Source: Mojavia pulchra JT2-VF2 (GTDB taxonomy: Bacteria > Cyanobacteriota > Cyanobacteriia > Cyanobacteriales > Nostocaceae). From it: 64,000 bases of DNA. Positions 26,166 to 34,880 of this stretch are shown piece by piece. The stretch is from assembly GCA_019359325.1 (NCBI GenBank), contig JAHHHN010000003.1, positions 310,001-374,000 of the forward strand, written 5' to 3'. Position 1 is the stretch's first letter; every line of letters begins with the position of its first letter. Position numbers and translations under genes: made by a program. The notes under the pieces are model-generated. The model ran no database searches, was not told where the DNA came from, and was given only the letters and a program-made list of their open reading frames with translations.

Positions 26166-27476
26166 TCAGCCAAAATTTGCCTTGGCTAATTTTTGTATAT
26201 TTGGTAACTTTGCTCGTATATGTTTACGAATATCGTCTCTTTTTTCAATTAGAGGCATAAAAAAGTTGACTAAATTACCGGGTTGAAGAGCTTGTTGTGG
26301 CTCAATTGTCATTCCATCCAGCTCGAAATGCTTATACAAACCTTCAAACTTGCCCTGATAAGTAATACAGGCTGCCGGAGTTTCCTGACCCAAGCAGGCG
26401 ATCGCAAGATGCATTCTGCCACTCAGAACAATATCTAAATTTCTACATATAGCTTTTATCTCTCTAGCACTACATGGTGTTGGAACTTTGGTGCAATGAG
26501 TTCGTATTTCTGAAGGAAGAACCTCAAGAATTGCCTCAGCTAGAAATACATCACTGTTCTTTTCACCGATATTGCGAAAATCATGGGGAATCAATAAAAA
26601 ACTAAGTTTTTCATTTTTAGAGTAAAGTCCTATTAAAGTATCAACAAAAGTTTTAATTAATTGATCGAGAGTTTTAACTTCAAGTTCATCTATAAGTTTG
26701 TAATTAGCATTTATTCCAACAACGATACGATTGTTAGCACGTTGTTGACAGACCCACTGAGAAATGCTCTCAACAATTTCCGTATCCATATCGGGGTTGA
26801 GAAGGAATGCTAGATCTGCTCCAAGTTCAACCGGACGCTTGAGATGATGAATTAGGCGCTGATATGAAATTAAATCACGCGAGCATAATCGAATATCTGA
26901 AGGCAATTCCTGCAAAGACTGAATTACATTAGGTATAGGTTTATCGTTAAAGCTGAAACTCACAACAGCAGCCTTAACTCCCATCGCATTCGCCATTGAA
27001 ACAAATTTCAGTCTTTGAAGAGTATCTTTCTCAGAATAATACCCATCCATTACATCTGCTCCAATACAATAAAAACATTCGTAGGAGCTTACTGCGTGAG
27101 CGAAGTGGAACAAGGCTTCTGGGGAACTCAAATATTCATGCAGGTAATGGTAGTTTAGGCTTGTAGTTTCGTCGTCAGTTAGACTAATATTTGCCCACTG
27201 TGAGTCTGATTCATACGTAACTATACCAATACGCTTTGCACCCTGCATCTTAAAATATTCTACGGTGGCAGTTAATAAAGCCTCATCCCCAAGGCTGCCC
27301 GGTGGTGCTGGAGGAAGTATAAGGACTGATGAAAATTTATCCCCACTAACTCTAGTCTGGCGAATTACCTTTTGCAGTGCAACGTAAGTTGAGAGATAGA
27401 GCGGGACAATTTGCACTTTAAATCGCTGCATCAACCGCTTTTTCCAATTCCAATAAAACTTTTTTAAACTGAACAT
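26166..27476 (-). CDS. Polysaccharide pyruvyl transferase family protein
   Basis: A 436-residue protein of the PS_pyruv_trans family (CsaB/WcaK/AmsJ relatives), which adds ketal-linked pyruvate from phosphoenolpyruvate to sugars. Family signs are PPGSLGDEALLTATVEYF near residue 55, the long middle domain with GADLAFLLNPDMD, the SGRMHLAIACLG motif near 355 and TPAACITYQGKFEGLYKHF with the C-terminal substrate loop. Pyruvate would add negative charge to the exported glycan, a common anchor for S-layer proteins. It precedes the GT4 gene by 46 bp and follows the ABC exporter. Confidence 0.88.
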   Translation of the reverse strand: MFSLKKFYWNWKKRLMQRFKVQIVPLYLSTYVALQKVIRQTRVSGDKFSSVLILPPAPPGSLGDEALLTATVEYFKMQGAKRIGIVTYESDSQWANISLTDDETTSLNYHYLHEYLSSPEALFHFAHAVSSYECFYCIGADVMDGYYSEKDTLQRLKFVSMANAMGVKAAVVSFSFNDKPIPNVIQSLQELPSDIRLCSRDLISYQRLIHHLKRPVELGADLAFLLNPDMDTEIVESISQWVCQQRANNRIVVGINANYKLIDELEVKTLDQLIKTFVDTLIGLYSKNEKLSFLLIPHDFRNIGEKNSDVFLAEAILEVLPSEIRTHCTKVPTPCSAREIKAICRNLDIVLSGRMHLAIACLGQETPAACITYQGKFEGLYKHFELDGMTIEPQQALQPGNLVNFFMPLIEKRDDIRKHIRAKLPNIQKLAKANFG

Positions 27477-27622
27477 TTGCAGCGTTCTCCTTTAAAATTA
27501 ACAATTAAGCTCTGAGTTAAAAATAATGAAATATCGAGCTTTTTAGCTGACGTAGTTGTCATATTAAATAATTTATCGTGCGTGATTGATTATTCCGGTA
27601 AACCCAAGTGCATATCAGCAGT

Positions 27623-28906
27623 TTAGTTACTAACAACTTCCCATGTTCGGGGTTGATAAAATAAACAGTAAGACATTGGCTTATTTGCGACTACTGAAAA
27701 TTTGAAAGACTCAACTATATCAAATATATAAAGTGAATCTTTTCTAATGTTAAGAGTCATCGTATATGAACCTGGCTTAATTCCAAGGTATGGCATACGA
27801 ACTTGTATTTCGTGCTTTCCTGGCAATATCTTCAATAATTGTTTATCCTGAAAACTACTTATTCGTAACACATGATTACTTTCTCCACCAACTTCTTGAA
27901 TAGTAAAATTAAGTCCTGCATTATCTATTTCTACGTAAGAGTTATATCCTACACAAAAAATGCATGGCTCTCCAGTTACAGGTGTTTCAATAATATTTCC
28001 ATCTTCGTCTCTAAAAAATAGAGAAACTATATCTACTCCTGTACTCTCAATTACATTTTTTTCCGGAAATGTCATCATTCCGACGGCTTTCTTCATGTCA
28101 CCGAAGAATAAATCTTCTTCATATTGACTTATGATTGAAAAGCTATCGCTAGACGCGATTAACTGACCGTTTGACAGGTAAATTGCAGTATCACAGACAT
28201 TCAATATTGCAGAAGGTTGATGGCTAACCAATACAAACGACGTACCCTTACGACGTAACTCATGCAGCCTACGTTCACACTTTGCCCTAAATTTAACATC
28301 TCCCACAGCCAGCACTTCATCAATGAGAAGAATGTCTGGCTCTGTATGAATAGCACTGGCAAAACCTAACCTAGCTGCCATTCCCGAACTATAACTTTGC
28401 ACTGGTGCATCAATTGCATCACCAATTTCAGCAAAATCTATAACTTCATCAAATCGCTCATCAATTTCCTTTTTTGACAACCCCAAAATTGACATATTGG
28501 CATAAATATTTTCCCGCCCTGTCAAAATAGGATTAAATCCTGCTCCGAGTGCAATCAATGGTGCTACTCGACCATTAACTTCAACACAACCAGCATCTGG
28601 TTTAATTAAACCTGCAATAATCCGCAACAGAGTAGATTTACCACTACCATTTTTTCCAACTAAGCCTAATGCTTCTCCTCGTCGCAATTCAAAACTTACA
28701 TTATCCAGTGCCCAAAATTCTTTTTTTCGCAATTTATCGCTCTTTTCTCGTAGCCCTAATAACTCTGAGGTAATATCTTGAACACCATACATCAAAGACC
28801 GCTTTAAATCTCGACAAAACTTTTTAGACACTCCATTAGCTGAAAGGACAATATCACTTTCACTACTTTGCGGTGCGACTATTGCTTTCTCATTGATAAT
28901 CGTCAT
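27623..28906 (-). CDS. wzt: Polysaccharide ABC exporter ATPase with C-terminal glycan domain
   Basis: A 427-residue ATPase of the O-antigen/teichoic-acid export class. The nucleotide-binding domain spans about 20-255: Walker A GLVGKNGSGKST, signature SYSSGMAARLGF, Walker B PDILLIDEVLAVGD, and the H-loop SHQP. The C-terminal 170 residues form a beta-rich extension like the Wzt carbohydrate-binding domain, which recognises the capped non-reducing end of the chain; a methyltransferase or pyruvyl cap encoded in this locus could be the signal. It starts two bases after the stop of the permease gene, so the two are coupled. Confidence 0.95.
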   Translation of the reverse strand: MTIINEKAIVAPQSSESDIVLSANGVSKKFCRDLKRSLMYGVQDITSELLGLREKSDKLRKKEFWALDNVSFELRRGEALGLVGKNGSGKSTLLRIIAGLIKPDAGCVEVNGRVAPLIALGAGFNPILTGRENIYANMSILGLSKKEIDERFDEVIDFAEIGDAIDAPVQSYSSGMAARLGFASAIHTEPDILLIDEVLAVGDVKFRAKCERRLHELRRKGTSFVLVSHQPSAILNVCDTAIYLSNGQLIASSDSFSIISQYEEDLFFGDMKKAVGMMTFPEKNVIESTGVDIVSLFFRDEDGNIIETPVTGEPCIFCVGYNSYVEIDNAGLNFTIQEVGGESNHVLRISSFQDKQLLKILPGKHEIQVRMPYLGIKPGSYTMTLNIRKDSLYIFDIVESFKFSVVANKPMSYCLFYQPRTWEVVSN

Positions 28907-28908
28907 AA

Positions 28909-29763
28909 TTAGGAACTAATCCTCTCAACTACAAAGGGCATTGCTAGACGATAAATAATCCAAGTTAACAGCAAACCTAATATTGCAATAAGGCTTGCTA
29001 TCCAAAATCCCTGCGGGTCTGAGATGACACCTGTTGTCGCTAATTCTCGTGTCGTCACTAACAATGGAGTAACAGGATTTAGCTTTACAATATTGCCAAA
29101 TACGCCATTACTAGGAACTGGATAAACTACTGGTGTGAGAAATAACCAAAATCCCGTAATCAATGTTAATCCCTTGGTAACATCCTGGTATAAAGCTCCC
29201 ATTGGGGCTAACAGCAAACCGATAAATGTCCCTAGCAATATTAAATGAATTAATGCTACTGGTGCTAAAATTAAGCTCAAAGTTACTGGTATTTTGAACC
29301 AGATAAATAAACCCACAATTAAGATGAGCTTGATGCCAAAGTTAAAAAATACTTCCCCTAATTTGGCAACAATTAATGCTTCGCGAGGGAAGTTAATTCT
29401 TGCCAACATTGATTTAGCTGCTGTTACTGCTTGAATCGGGCCATTTAATGCTTCGACAAAGGTTTGCCACAGTGACATGCTAAACATAACATAGGCTGCA
29501 TAGGGTAACTCTGTATTACCAATGTTGACAATACCATTACTTTTAGCAAGGGTAAAACCAGCTGCTGTAATTACTGGAGGTATGAATGCCCAGAAAATTC
29601 CTAGCAATGATTGACGATATTGAGCGCTAATATCACGCACTAAAAGCCGCCAAGCTAATTCTCGCGATGCTAGTAAGTCCCGCCCCATGTCTTGAAATAG
29701 TTGCAGTGGATGTCTTATTGGACTTTCAGGTCGGTATACAACTCTGGTTTTTTTCAGCTTCAT
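28909..29763 (-). CDS. wzm: Polysaccharide ABC exporter permease
   Basis: A 284-residue ABC-2 type membrane protein with six hydrophobic helices. Typical features are the N-terminal amphipathic stretch LLASRELAWRLLVRDISAQYRQSLLGIFWAF, then ITAAGFTLAKSNGI, and LWQTFVEALNGPIQAV. It pairs with the ATPase gene two bases downstream to move the lipid-linked glycan across the inner membrane. The presence of Wzm/Wzt indicates the ABC-dependent route for this locus. Confidence 0.95.
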   Translation of the reverse strand: MKLKKTRVVYRPESPIRHPLQLFQDMGRDLLASRELAWRLLVRDISAQYRQSLLGIFWAFIPPVITAAGFTLAKSNGIVNIGNTELPYAAYVMFSMSLWQTFVEALNGPIQAVTAAKSMLARINFPREALIVAKLGEVFFNFGIKLILIVGLFIWFKIPVTLSLILAPVALIHLILLGTFIGLLLAPMGALYQDVTKGLTLITGFWLFLTPVVYPVPSNGVFGNIVKLNPVTPLLVTTRELATTGVISDPQGFWIASLIAILGLLLTWIIYRLAMPFVVERISS

Positions 29764-30037
29764 ACATACAGATTCGTAATTTAATCGATAAATTAATGTC
29801 TATGTCATGCCAGAAAGTCGAATAACTCTTTGCATTTCTAGTACTGGCGCTCAGTCCGACCTGCCTCAATCATGAGTTGTTTGTCGTTCATCTAATTAGC
29901 AGGAAGTTGTATCGCTATATATAGGCAATGTGCAATTGGGCTATGCCTAGTGCCGGACGCGATCGCCTGAAACTTGCCTTGAAATTTGTCATATCTGCGT
30001 TCATTCAGAAACATAGTTGTTTTGTCAACTACCCAAA

Positions 30038-30844
30038 TTATGATTTCTCAATTCCCGCTTCCTTGAAAGTTACTTCTGCAAGACGACTTGATGACAGTAG
30101 CTGTTTTGTAGCTAGCCACATAAAAGGTGGGATCGTTTTTATATAACGGCTCCAGAGGCGGCGTGGTTCTTGAATCCATCTATACAACCATTCAAAACCT
30201 AAATCTCGAACTATACGAGGCGCTCGCTTATGGATTCCTGCGTAAACCGGGAAAACTCCACCCATACCAATCATGACTGCCTGAATTTTACCCTTATGTT
30301 GAGCCATCCAATTTTCTTGTTTTGGACAACCTAGTGATAAAAATACTAGACCAGCACCACTTGAGTTAATCTTATTAATTAGATCTGCATCTTCATTTTC
30401 TGTGAGAGGACGAAAGGGTAAGGGTTCCATCGCCGCTATTTTCAGGCTAGGAAATTCCTGCTCTAGCCTTTTCCTCATTTTAGAAAGAATTTCCGTTTGC
30501 GAACCCACAAAGAAAACACTGAGATTTTGGACTTGAGCTGACTTACATAATGCTTGTAGGATATCCATCCCTGCCACACGATCTTGGTAGCGAACTCCCA
30601 TTTGCCGCATCATCCAAACTAGAGGCATCCCATCAGGGGTTACTACATCTGCATGATGTAATACACTGGCAAACTCTGGATTCCAGTGAGCCTCCATGAG
30701 CATATGCACGTTGGCTACACATACTGTTCTACTTTCTCGAGCGATCGCCCACTTTAGTATTGTTTGTATCTGCTCTTCAAAGCGTAAGGCAGTAATGGGA
30801 AAATCAAGAACTTTTTGAGTAGGCAGGAAAGCTATCTCGCCCAT
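30038..30844 (-). CDS. WecG/TagA/CpsF family glycosyltransferase (GT26)
   Basis: The 268-residue protein belongs to GT26, which adds N-acetylmannosaminuronic acid, N-acetylmannosamine or glucose to a lipid-linked first sugar, an early step of glycan assembly. Motifs: VCVANVHMLMEAHWN, TPDGMPLVWMMRQMG (the conserved active-site region), RVAGMDILQALC, SLGCPKQENWMAQH and GMGGVFPVYAGIHKRAPRIVRDLGFEWLYRW. A strong Shine-Dalgarno (AAGGAG, about 6-7 bases before the ATG) supports the start. It is the first gene of the minus-strand glycan locus, so the locus promoter should lie upstream, in 30845-31400. Confidence 0.95.
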   Translation of the reverse strand: MGEIAFLPTQKVLDFPITALRFEEQIQTILKWAIARESRTVCVANVHMLMEAHWNPEFASVLHHADVVTPDGMPLVWMMRQMGVRYQDRVAGMDILQALCKSAQVQNLSVFFVGSQTEILSKMRKRLEQEFPSLKIAAMEPLPFRPLTENEDADLINKINSSGAGLVFLSLGCPKQENWMAQHKGKIQAVMIGMGGVFPVYAGIHKRAPRIVRDLGFEWLYRWIQEPRRLWSRYIKTIPPFMWLATKQLLSSSRLAEVTFKEAGIEKS

Positions 30845-31402
30845 AAATTACTCCTTGTGTCAAAGACAAAAATCCTGTATACCACCTGGAAAATTTGCGA
30901 AGTTTTGAAAAATTAGGTGGTACTATTGCTGACTTCTTTCTAGGCTTGTAGCATGGTCGGGTGCATACACATGGAGATCCAATAGCTTTATCAGCAAATT
31001 CGTGGCTACCCTAGTATTTTTAAATTTTGATGTTTCCGTATATTAGTTTACAAGTTGAATTAAGGCTTTTCCCATTTTTAATATGTAATTTTACGGTTAC
31101 TTCATAATTAGTTTGTAATTACTTCATATAACCATTACAATTTCTATAAATAGAATTAACGTAATAATATTTTCTTTTGTCTAAAATAATCATTTAGCAA
31201 AAACTAAACCCAGACAGACAAGCTGTCAAATACTGACTATATGAGGATAAATAATAAAAAATGTAATGTAAAATACTATTTTTCCACTAGGTTAATAATA
31301 ATTTTTTTTTATTACTTAAAATAATAGTTACAATTGTTACATTTATATTTTTTATCTATGCTATTAAGCAAAAAAACTTTTAATTTGGTTCTTTGCGAAA
31401 AA
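30845..31402. promoter_or_regulatory. AT-rich upstream region of the glycan operon
   Basis: About 560 bp of very AT-rich DNA separates the first glycan gene from the hairpin at 31403. No gene or RNA is apparent. By position it should contain the promoter for the 25-kb minus-strand operon. I could not identify a specific -10/-35 pair or operator. Confidence 0.35.
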
Positions 31403-31438
31403 CTAAAAAAATAAGGGGAAGAACATTTGTTCTTCCCC
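31403..31438 (-). terminator. Intrinsic terminator
   Basis: On the minus strand a 10-bp stem GGGGAAGAAC/GTTCTTCCCC with a four-base loop is followed at once by TTATTTTTTTAG. It ends transcripts coming from the short basic ORF or tRNA-Leu(CAA) upstream and insulates the glycan operon promoter. Confidence 0.8.
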
Positions 31439-31594
31439 CTGCTTCTTATTATTGTTGTCTTTCTTGTTTGCTTCTTTGAGTTTCTGCCGCAGCATTTGCC
31501 TTTGTTTTTTTAGTTGCCGCTTTCTCGCTGAACCACCTTTACCTTTATCATTCCTGCCTTCTCGACGAGGAGACTCCCATCTTTTTAATCTCAT
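31403..31594 (-). CDS. Small basic hypothetical protein, uncertain
   Basis: A 63-residue, strongly basic frame (MRLKRWESPRREGRNDKGKGG, then Lys/Arg/Gln-rich helix). Its last dozen codons are the terminator hairpin (EEQMFFPLFF), so a real protein would stop within the terminator stem. No Shine-Dalgarno is clear upstream. It could be a genuine nucleic-acid-binding small protein or an accidental frame in A-rich sequence. I list it with low confidence because nothing else explains this transcribed-looking unit. Confidence 0.35.
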   Translation of the reverse strand: MRLKRWESPRREGRNDKGKGGSARKRQLKKQRQMLRQKLKEANKKDNNNKKQGEEQMFFPLFF

Positions 31595-32188
31595 AATTTT
31601 CGATCTTTGTTTAAAGTTAAAAAATTACTAACGAGGGCATCATGCATAAATTATATTTTGCTTTAAAAATATCTTATAAATACTTTTTTGTCAACTCCCC
31701 AAAGGAAGTTGCGTCGAGATAGATTTTCCGTATAAACACTTGAAATTTAAAACGCAGATTTTACCCGTATCACAAAAATAGTTACGGTTAACACTAACAA
31801 CAGTTGCTAGATTTTTGTTGCCACTTTGAGAAATATTTATTTTTAAAATTTATAGTTTTGAAATTGGGGATCAAATACTATAAATTCATATATGCAAACA
31901 GTAGCATTTGAATCGTTAGACACAGCTACACGCTGGATAGTTCCAAATTCTTCAAAAAATATTTGGCAACTACTAAAATTTTGGGCGTTGCTTATTTGCG
32001 GGATGATTTAGCAACACCAGAAAACTTCTCCCCCTGCTACCCCAGCTTGCCCAATTCATCCCACTGTTCTGCAACGCCAAATTTTGTTTATTTTATATGG
32101 GTTAGCTCTGTAGTCTTCTCTTGTTTCCTGACTACCCATGTCAAAGAAGCTTATTGCCTGAAGTGTTTTGTAGCTAAATCTTTCAATA
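31595..32188. other. Intergenic, nothing recognised
   Basis: About 590 bp with short open frames only. None has a ribosome site or a familiar product. It probably contains the 3' flank of tRNA-Leu(CAA), which reads toward it. Confidence 0.4.
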
Positions 32189-32272
32189 TGGGCAGGAGGA
32201 GAATCGAACTCCTATGACCGCAAGGTCGCCACATTTTGAGTGTGGTGCGTCTACCAGTTTCGCCACCCGCCC
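32189..32272 (-). tRNA. trnL-CAA: tRNA-Leu (anticodon CAA)
   Basis: An 84-nt class II tRNA on the minus strand. Acceptor GGGCGGG pairs with CCTGCCC (one G-U), the discriminator is A, the anticodon stem is CCACA/TGTGG with loop CTCAAAA (anticodon CAA), a long variable arm (GACCTTGCGGTC) is present and the T loop is GTTCGATTC. CCA is not encoded. A fragment of its 5' end and flank recurs at 33894-33927. Confidence 0.96.
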
Positions 32273-32418
32273 TTGGATGCAACTCTACTATTATATACTA
32301 TTTAGGAATTTTGCAACAAGGAATAATATGGATTCCAGAATTACTCCTAAAAACTACAAATTTAGTACAGAGAATTGTGGCATTCACCCGTTTTAATCTA
32401 CACTTGGGAAGCTCTGAT

Positions 32419-33549
32419 CTAGCTACCGGAGACACTTACTTGTTTAACTAAAGTAGAGTCAATATCCTGTAGCTTGGCACAGCCGCTGAGTGCCATAGCC
32501 ACACTGAATTCATCTTCTAGCAACGAGATGATATGAGATACACCTGCGGTTCCGGCTAATGCTAGCCCCCACAAAACAGGCCGTCCAATGAGTACAGCTT
32601 TTGCACCCAATGCTATGGCTTTTAAAATATCTGTACCTCGGCGAATACCCCCATCCAATAACACTTCGGCTCTGCCATCTACAACTGCTACTATCTCAGC
32701 CAAGGCATCTAAAGATGCGATCGCACCATCTAGTTGTCTGCCGCCGTGATTAGAAACAATAATAGCTTTGGCTCCGCACTCTACAGCACGCACAGCATCA
32801 TCCTTACGTAAAATACCTTTTATAACTAACGGAAGAGGACAGATTGATTGCAACCATGCTAAATCCTTCCAAGTTAACGCTGGGTTTAATTGTTGGGTAA
32901 AGTAGGTAAATAGCCCAGATTCTCCCTGTTCATAGGGAATATCTAGCCTTGATATAGTTGCAAGATTAGCTGCGTGTAATCCTGGCGGTAAGGAAAACTC
33001 ATTACGCCGATCACGCTCCCGCCGTCCTAAAATAGGTGCATCTACCGTCAGACATAATGCTTTGTAACCTGCGGTTTTAGCTCTCTCCACCAAAGCGCGA
33101 GTCAGTCCCCGGTCTTTGTGAATATAAAGCTGGAACCATTGCAAGGCATTAGGAAAATTCTGTTGGACTGTTGCCACTTCTTCAATGCTTTTAGTCGCCA
33201 ATGTACTCAAAACCATACCCACACCAGCTGATGCCGCAGCTATTGCTGTAGCCACTTCTCCATCTGGATGGGCAAGGCATTGAAAAGCCATTGGTGCAAT
33301 TAGTAGGGGTAGCTGTAAAGGTTCTCCTAAAATTGAAGTATTAAGGTTGCGATCGCTCACATCAACTAGCATTCGCGGTAGCAGCTTAACTCGCTCAAAC
33401 GCAGCACGATTATCTCGCAATGTGACTTCATCCCAAGCCCCACTATTGTAATAATCAAGCGCCATTTGAGACAAATGTTGTGACGCTAGATTTTCATACT
33501 CAAATAAGTTAATGGGTAGGAAGTGATTATCCTGTGATACACCTGTCAT
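32419..33549 (-). CDS. FMN-dependent L-lactate oxidase / alpha-hydroxy-acid oxidase
   Basis: A 376-residue TIM-barrel flavoenzyme that oxidises 2-hydroxy acids. Nostoc homologues are known to act as L-lactate oxidases, and plant relatives as glycolate oxidase. Motifs: LLIAPMAFQCLAHPDGE (FMN site), WFQLYIHKDRG, LTVDAPILGRRERDRRN, VIKGILRKDDA, the catalytic His in VSNHGGRQLDG, and LLDGGIRRGTDILKAIALGAKAVLIGRP for phosphate binding. Full length. It lies alone between tRNA-Leu and the M48 peptidase. Lactate versus glycolate specificity depends on a few active-site residues that I did not resolve. Confidence 0.93.
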   Translation of the reverse strand: MTGVSQDNHFLPINLFEYENLASQHLSQMALDYYNSGAWDEVTLRDNRAAFERVKLLPRMLVDVSDRNLNTSILGEPLQLPLLIAPMAFQCLAHPDGEVATAIAAASAGVGMVLSTLATKSIEEVATVQQNFPNALQWFQLYIHKDRGLTRALVERAKTAGYKALCLTVDAPILGRRERDRRNEFSLPPGLHAANLATISRLDIPYEQGESGLFTYFTQQLNPALTWKDLAWLQSICPLPLVIKGILRKDDAVRAVECGAKAIIVSNHGGRQLDGAIASLDALAEIVAVVDGRAEVLLDGGIRRGTDILKAIALGAKAVLIGRPVLWGLALAGTAGVSHIISLLEDEFSVAMALSGCAKLQDIDSTLVKQVSVSGS

Positions 33550-33894
33550 GATGGCGCTTGAGTGGTAACCACTTCTTGTTATCTCACGTAAAGCTGCTAA
33601 AAAAACTTTTGCATCTTGATGTGTTTGTCTGGCGTTGCATAAATGAGGGATAAAATTTTAGCATTAAAATCTCTAAACCCTCATTCTCTCTGTGTCTCTG
33701 TGCCTCTGCGTGAGAAAAATCATCCCATCAATCAGCAATGCCCTTTGTCTTACGCAGTAACAAAGAAAAACGAACCGCAAAGGAGAGGCAGCGCGGTCTT
33801 GGGGGTTTCCCCCATGAGCGACTGCCGCCACAAAGGTCACAAAGTAAGAGGGTTTGAGAGAGATTTGGCGTAAGTCCTGTTAATGAGGATACAT
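33550..33894. repeat. Repeat-rich intergenic region with 41-nt palindromic repeat
   Basis: No gene. It contains a run of CTCTGTG-type short repeats (about 33690-33715). At 33787-33827 there is a 41-nt inverted-repeat unit around GGGGGTTTCCCCC, whose reverse complement is identical at all 41 positions to 57542-57582. The small open frames here are products of the repeats. Confidence 0.75.
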
Positions 33895-33927
33895 CTACCA
33901 GTTGCGCCAACCGCCCTTGGAAGCAAC
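33894..33927 (-). repeat. Fragment of tRNA-Leu 5' end plus flank
   Basis: These 34 bases match 32250-32283, the first part of tRNA-Leu(CAA) and 11 bases of its upstream flank, at 31 of 34 positions. The rest of the tRNA is missing. The fragment supplies the last codons and stop of the M48 peptidase gene (KGGWRNW). Confidence 0.75.
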
Positions 33928-34770
33928 CTCATTGTTAGACTTTAAGTCGTGATTGTGTAATAAAGATTGATATTCTGTGCTGCTTGCCCAACGGTCAATT
34001 TCTCGTGCCCGTAGTACTGGTACTGGATGAGTTAATTGAGCTGTACGGGCGGCTTTAACCATTTCACCCAGTTCAGTCTTGCTAATATCATCGTAGGCAC
34101 GAGCCTGGGCAACAAAGGCATCAAGATTAAGTTGCGGTGCTAGGCTTGGGGAACCACCCGCCAGTTTCATCAACACCGACATAACAACTTTAGGATTTTG
34201 GGTGGCTAACAATGCGGCGCGATCGCAGGTAAACTCAGCACAGCGTACCCATTCCAAAAGCTGTGACTGTATTGCTTGAGCAATCACAGCCCCGACGTTG
34301 GGCAAGATACCTGCTGCCAATACTAATAAATTCACAGGAGTCAAGTAAACGCTGTGGTCACACTTGAGATGACCCAATTCATGAGCAATCACAGCCTGAA
34401 TTTCTTCTGGTGTAAGGATATCAATTAGGGAGGTGTGCAGCACCACAAAAGGCTGTTTACCTCGCATCGCAAAAGTGTAGGCGTTGGGAGCAGGATGTTG
34501 CCTGATGTACAACTGCGGAGGCTCTAAATCCAAAATCTTGCAAGCTTCTAACAACAGCTTGTGTAAATCGGGTAGTTGTTTTTCACCTACCAAAACGCTA
34601 GACGCAATATTTTCTACATAGAAAACCTGTTCTGCCATTGGCCCAAGCCAATTCCGCACCATCATATCTAAACCAGGTATCTGCTTGAGAGCTTTGGTAG
34701 CTTCCAAATCTAACGGATGACGAAAGGAGTCAGCTTTTAAACCAATCAGCGGAGTTTTTAGGAAAGACAT
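33895..34770 (-). CDS. M48 family zinc metallopeptidase
   Basis: A 291-residue peptidase. The zinc site is VIAHELGHLKCDH (HExxH, about residue 131-143), and the third ligand region is CAEFTCDRAALLAT, matching the M48 ExxxD pattern. Hydrophobic stretches (YLTPVNLLVLAAGILPNVGAVIAQAI) suggest membrane association. M48 enzymes such as HtpX cut damaged membrane proteins. The last seven codons come from a tRNA-Leu fragment, so the native C-terminus may have been replaced. It lies upstream of the lactate oxidase gene, separated by repeats. Confidence 0.92.
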   Translation of the reverse strand: MSFLKTPLIGLKADSFRHPLDLEATKALKQIPGLDMMVRNWLGPMAEQVFYVENIASSVLVGEKQLPDLHKLLLEACKILDLEPPQLYIRQHPAPNAYTFAMRGKQPFVVLHTSLIDILTPEEIQAVIAHELGHLKCDHSVYLTPVNLLVLAAGILPNVGAVIAQAIQSQLLEWVRCAEFTCDRAALLATQNPKVVMSVLMKLAGGSPSLAPQLNLDAFVAQARAYDDISKTELGEMVKAARTAQLTHPVPVLRAREIDRWASSTEYQSLLHNHDLKSNNEVASKGGWRNW

Positions 34771-34852
34771 GGTGCAGGAAGCTCAAAAACAACGGTACTG
34801 GGGAGTGTGGCTGGTCAGCTAAACAGCCTCCCACAGTTAGTATAACGATTAA

Positions 34853-34880
34853 GTAGGGTGGGCAATGCCCACCTAACTAC
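34853..34880. repeat. Dispersed hairpin of the GTAGGGTGGGC family
   Basis: An inverted repeat around GGGTGGGCAATGCCCACC lies just past the murA stop codon. Similar units occur at 44666-44690 and 47259-47283. Here it could also serve as a murA terminator, but no T tract follows. Confidence 0.65.

Noticed and set aside
5020-32272. Glycan locus as an integrative island between tRNA-Gln and tRNA-Leu(CAA)
   Set aside because: No integrase, no direct repeat of a tRNA 3' end at the other boundary, and base composition appears similar to the flanks by eye.
31963-32451. Short plus-strand frames across tRNA-Leu(CAA)
   Set aside because: They read through the antisense of a tRNA and have no family features.
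33643-33910. Two overlapping frames between lactate oxidase and M48 genes
   Set aside because: Both are built from dispersed repeats and the 41-nt palindrome, with no ribosome site.
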